A DNA stretch of 64,000 nucleotides, from assembly GCF_029227915.1 (NCBI RefSeq), contig NC_079887.1, positions 12,772,001 through 12,836,000 of the forward strand. Reading direction: 5' to 3'. A program made the position numbers and the translations under genes. This DNA comes from Hydractinia symbiolongicarpus. Its lineage: Eukaryota > Cnidaria > Hydrozoa > Anthoathecata > Hydractiniidae. The notes beneath the pieces were generated by a model. The model ran no database searches. It was given only the letters and a program-made list of their open reading frames with translations, and had not been told where the DNA came from. Numbering within the stretch: the stretch's first letter is position 1; every line of letters begins with the position of its first letter. Positions 61,401-64,000 of this stretch are shown here, piece by piece.

Positions 61401-62246
61401 GTGACGAAGGTTAAGGCGAAGGAGCTTATGTTTGCTTAAACCCTTTATGTATGCATCATTCCATAACAAATAAGTTTGGCCTGACACCCACCATCTCAGA
61501 TTTGCCTGATTTTTTGCATGTAAGATAGGATTTTACAGAAATGAAAATGTACCAAATTTTAGCTCCCAACTCCTGACAGTTGCTGAGATACAGACACTCG
61601 TTAACCCGCAGAGGTAGCAACACGCTAACTTACCAACTACCAACTCTCCAATAAAAACCTTATTTCCTGACTATAAAAATTCCCACACTTGTTAACAATT
61701 CCACTTACCATTAAAGGGTCCTAGCTAGCTAGCTACCTTTTTCCACTTTCCAATTTTAAAAAAGTATTCAAACGCAAAATTAGCTATGTGGTAGGCTAGC
61801 TAGCTAACTTGATTGAATAAGCAAATTTAAAAAAAAATGCTGAATAGACTAAAACACATTAACATAGCCATAGCTTTAGCTAATTAACATGAAAAAAAGG
61901 AACAATGGATTTACATAGTGGGTGTAACAATATTGATTGTGCTTCAGAAAGAAAATGTTTGCGTAGCAGTTATAGCTAATAGATATCTATGGATATGTAG
62001 CTAGCCAAACAAAGTAAAATAAAATAACAAGAGTAGGAGGGTACACACAACACACCTCCTTTTAAAAGATCTGTCGGACGTCCATGCCTGGTTTTTACTG
62101 GCATTTAGTTCTGCAGATTTAAAGTACGAATAATTTTGATTCCATTCGGCACGCAAATCTTCATTTCTTTGAGTGTGTCTTGATGAAATCTCTGTAGGGT
62201 TTTTAAAACTTTTAACCCACTGCGGTCGCAAAGTCGGTAGCGCCAT
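46462..62246 (-). CDS. TCHP: Trichoplein (TCHP), 503 aa, 18 coding exons
   Basis: The exons are 62246-62056, 53988-53871, 52188-52130, 51650-51608, 51165-51109, 51015-50947, 50280-50249, 50164-49960, 49330-49281, 49119-49053, 48411-48373, 48299-48228, 47515-47454, 47370-47289, 47210-47025, 46915-46848, 46675-46597 and 46494-46462. Every junction is GT..AG with matching phase. The protein opens MALPTLRPQWVKSF, like vertebrate trichoplein's MALPTL start, and continues with SFKRSMNAVDK, HDHWRKNEPRLRE, RKKREFGRILIRQYKQQL, REAELDMLFQEEASRQWRKR and a basic end (RRKKVAF). Nearly all of it is charged coiled coil of the TPH (trichohyalin/plectin homology) type. The length fits the roughly 500-residue vertebrate protein. 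Trichoplein sits at centrioles, binds keratin filaments in vertebrates, supports subdistal appendages and activates Aurora A to restrain primary cilia. The first intron is 8 kb. Confidence 0.9.
49573..49725. repeat. Tandem ~35-bp repeat in a TCHP intron
   Basis: Four to five imperfect units like cctgaagtgtcttagctctc then aaaccaccca, in the intron between exons 8 and 9. Confidence 0.7.
51948..51970. repeat. (AT)n microsatellite
   Basis: A short run of alternating AT in the TCHP intron between exons 3 and 4. Confidence 0.8.
52671..52816 (+). other. Exon-like ORF in TCHP intron 2, opposite strand
   Basis: An acceptor tttattccttgtcag precedes EESVTQITYVSRGNKLVFID and KKKTEAHLLKIEPKKV, and a possible donor catgag|gttagc follows. 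ITYVSRGNKLVFID loosely recalls the start of FLYWCH zinc fingers, which occur in MULE transposases, but the remaining Trp/Cys/His residues are absent. It is probably a transposon scrap or chance. Confidence 0.2.
58997..59257 (+). other. 86-codon open frame, possible gene fragment
   Basis: Open from a stop at 58994 to tga at 59257. It reads VRPGYQRRRGQAKEIYVYVV, then GELARMVKLAINRLARGLKG and SDHDGNLSDVLSDEF. GC content here is visibly higher than in the surrounding intron and the composition is protein-like, but there is no good start or splice site. I recognise no family. It may be an eroded mobile-element ORF. Confidence 0.25.
60047..60730. mobile_element. MITE-like element with AGGGATCGTCTC inverted ends
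   Basis: The left end is aagggatcgtctctgagat. The right end, on the other strand, is tagggatcgtctccaagat. Internally it has a cluster of tgaaacgattt/aaatcgtttca motifs near both ends and a 4-copy tandem of about 58 bp in the middle. No ORF. It lies in TCHP intron 1. Confidence 0.65.
60305..60525. repeat. Four-copy ~58-bp tandem repeat inside the MITE
   Basis: Units share cgttcttaaacttttaaaat, gcgatct and atttctatcgccgttctttgtt. Copies differ by substitutions and short indels. Confidence 0.75.
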
Positions 62247-64000
62247 ATTTTGTTTTGATTTGGAGCAATGCTGGGCTGATAATCCTGTATGACGTCCCTG
62301 TTTGAAATAGAAGGACCATAACCCTGGTTCTAACGGAACCCAGCCTTCTTGTCACCGAGGCTTTTGTTGTGGTCCGAGATCGTCAAGGAGAAAAAAAGAG
62401 CATTGGGGATGAGGTTTACGATACGGTGAAACAGAATTACGCCGTATCATAACATAATTAATTTATTTTTAAAACTTAAGGCTGAAATACACATAACATT
62501 TCATGCACTTTTCTACGTGCCACGTATTAATAAAATGCTCGGTAGTTTTAGTTTTGACATGTTTAGTCCTCTTGCGTTGCGATTCATTCTCGACCCCAGA
62601 GCTCCTAGAGATAAACCTCGAAAGTACTAAGGTTTTAATCTCAAAGAGCTGTGGACAAGAATAATTGGGATTGAGAATCGCGTGTCTGTTACAAACGATA
62701 GAGAATGAAAGTTCAAATACGTTTGAAAGTTTCTTTTCAAAATGATTACAGGCACTTTTCTCCATTTTATTCCTGTTTACACGACCATTTTTAAATGACC
62801 ATTATCGTATATTTCAGCCTTTAAAATGATAACCTTGTTAAATAATTTCGGTGACGAAACATATTTGAGGATAATAATCTGTGGGGATTTTGTGCAACAG
62901 AACAAGGTGGTTTATTCACGTCATAGGGCAGCTTGTATGTTTTGTGACATTTGGGCGTCATATGGATCTCTCTCTGTTGTATGAGAGACCCAACTTCGTT
63001 CCCGGGGCATTTTGCTGTTTTGATGAATTTAATGTAACGGATCGGGACCAAAAAATGCACGGGACAACGATGTGTGAGCCCCCAGTCTGTGATTTATCGA
63101 GGGCTAAATTTCGGGCTGGCGCAAAATGAAAACGAAAGCCTTTAATTGGAATTCAACATGGTAGAGTGCATGGTGCATAAGTATTTACTAGAGTAGAGAA
63201 TACTAGAGTTAATATCATCAAATTTAAAAAGGAGAAACAATGAAATTTTGAGGAAAATAAGGGCAAATTTCGATTTATTAGCAAAAATTTATATAAGAAA
63301 GGGAAGTTTTCAAATTTTATAAGAGTTTGACTGCAATAACTAGCTAACATTTCAATTACAATCAAAGAAAGAAAAGTCAAATAGATGAGTCGCGAATGTT
63401 TACAAAGTTCCCCATATGCGGTCACATTCTGACAAGCAAGAGAAGAAGGACCACATAGCCAAATTGAATCTTTATGCTAATTTACAGATTTTTAGGAATA
63501 TAAGGTTGAATATAAATTGAAATTTTTTTAACTATTATCTTCTCTGTTTAAGAGTAGACATTATCAGTTTTGGCCTCAGTTTTTTTTGTTTCGCATAATA
63601 TTATTGATCGTTACGGTCTGTTGTTTATATTTTTTGCCTGTCCACATGCATGTGCATGTCTATATTGCTCTTGATGCAAAGTCAAAACAATACGTCACCA
63701 CCACTCTGCAACTTATCTATAAAGAAGCTGTAAACAAAATTTTTGGCATCTTTTTTTAGCATATATGTGTGCAGATTGGAGGGAGGGACGGAGGGAGGAA
63801 GGGATAGCTATATGGTCCACATACAATTAATAAAAAAATTTAATAAATGGACAAAACAACATTTTAGAGCTAATTTCCACTAAAAAACAACACAGTATGA
63901 TTTAGTTTTGTAATAAAGCTTTTTAATTGTTTAAAAAAATATATATGGCAATATTTAATCATTGTTGAGAAGAAAATGTTTGTAGCTAGCATATATATAC
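62247..64000. other. TCHP upstream region and window end
   Basis: The promoter and 5'UTR of TCHP should lie just above 62246; the first 170 bases are less AT-rich than the surroundings. No TATA element was recognised. 62.88-63.13 kb has a GC-richer segment (ccaacttcgttcccggggca) resembling fragments of dispersed animal repeats, with an open frame that I do not accept as a gene. The rest is AT-rich with a short ggaggga run near 63.78 kb. Confidence 0.45.

Larger units (their letters stand above)
53989..62055 (-). other. TCHP intron 1 (8.07 kb)
   Basis: The donor ag|gtgtgttg and the acceptor ttttttag|t join codon AG-T (Ser) in frame. It contains a MITE (60047-60730), an 86-codon plus-strand open frame (58997-59257) and otherwise AT-rich sequence. 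The plus-strand ORF at 55362-55829 looks like chance. The size, against 0.1-1.7 kb for the other introns, suggests growth by insertions. Confidence 0.75.

Noticed and set aside
62881-63129. 82-aa plus-strand ORF near the window end
   Set aside because: The segment looks like a dispersed repeat. No splice sites and no family match.

Overview
The window is AT-rich animal nuclear DNA with intron-bearing genes (consensus GT..AG introns) and many small repeats. A complete trichoplein (TCHP) gene makes it metazoan. The intron style, AT content and repeat types suggest an aquatic invertebrate, perhaps a cnidarian, but that placement is inference. No prokaryotic operon, CRISPR array, rRNA or tRNA gene was recognised. 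All exon structures were worked out by hand from splice signals, reading-frame phase and comparison among paralogs; no search was run.

Layout. 1-4.5 kb: no gene seen, repeat fragments. 4.5-9.2 kb (+): a probable type II membrane glycosyltransferase-like gene whose first exon was not found. 9.2-14.6 kb: dense repeats, comprising a tandem array of ~30-bp units, a 2.3-kb inverted-repeat element filled with a 42-bp minisatellite, and a TTAA-flanked piggyBac-type MITE carrying five TGACGTCA sites. 15.7-16.9 kb (-): a four-exon gene of unknown function (264 aa). 17-23 kb: repeats and MITEs, plus one orphan exon-like ORF.

23.2-43.8 kb (-): five tandem F-box genes (called A-E here) that share one intron plan (last introns phase 0 then phase 1) and one C-terminal domain. 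A and E form one subtype and B, C and D another. B and C sit on a recent segmental duplication of about 4 kb. A remnant last exon at 38.8 kb and a duplicated exon edge inside gene E show continuing birth and decay of copies.

46.5-62.2 kb (-): TCHP, a cilium/centriole coiled-coil protein, in 18 coding exons (503 aa), including an 11-codon last exon and an 8-kb first intron that holds a MITE. 62.3-64 kb: putative TCHP promoter side and repeat-like sequence.

The genes do not form a pathway. The F-box cluster is probably a set of SCF ubiquitin-ligase adaptors diversifying by tandem duplication. The glycosyltransferase-like gene, the orphan gene and TCHP are independent single-copy loci.
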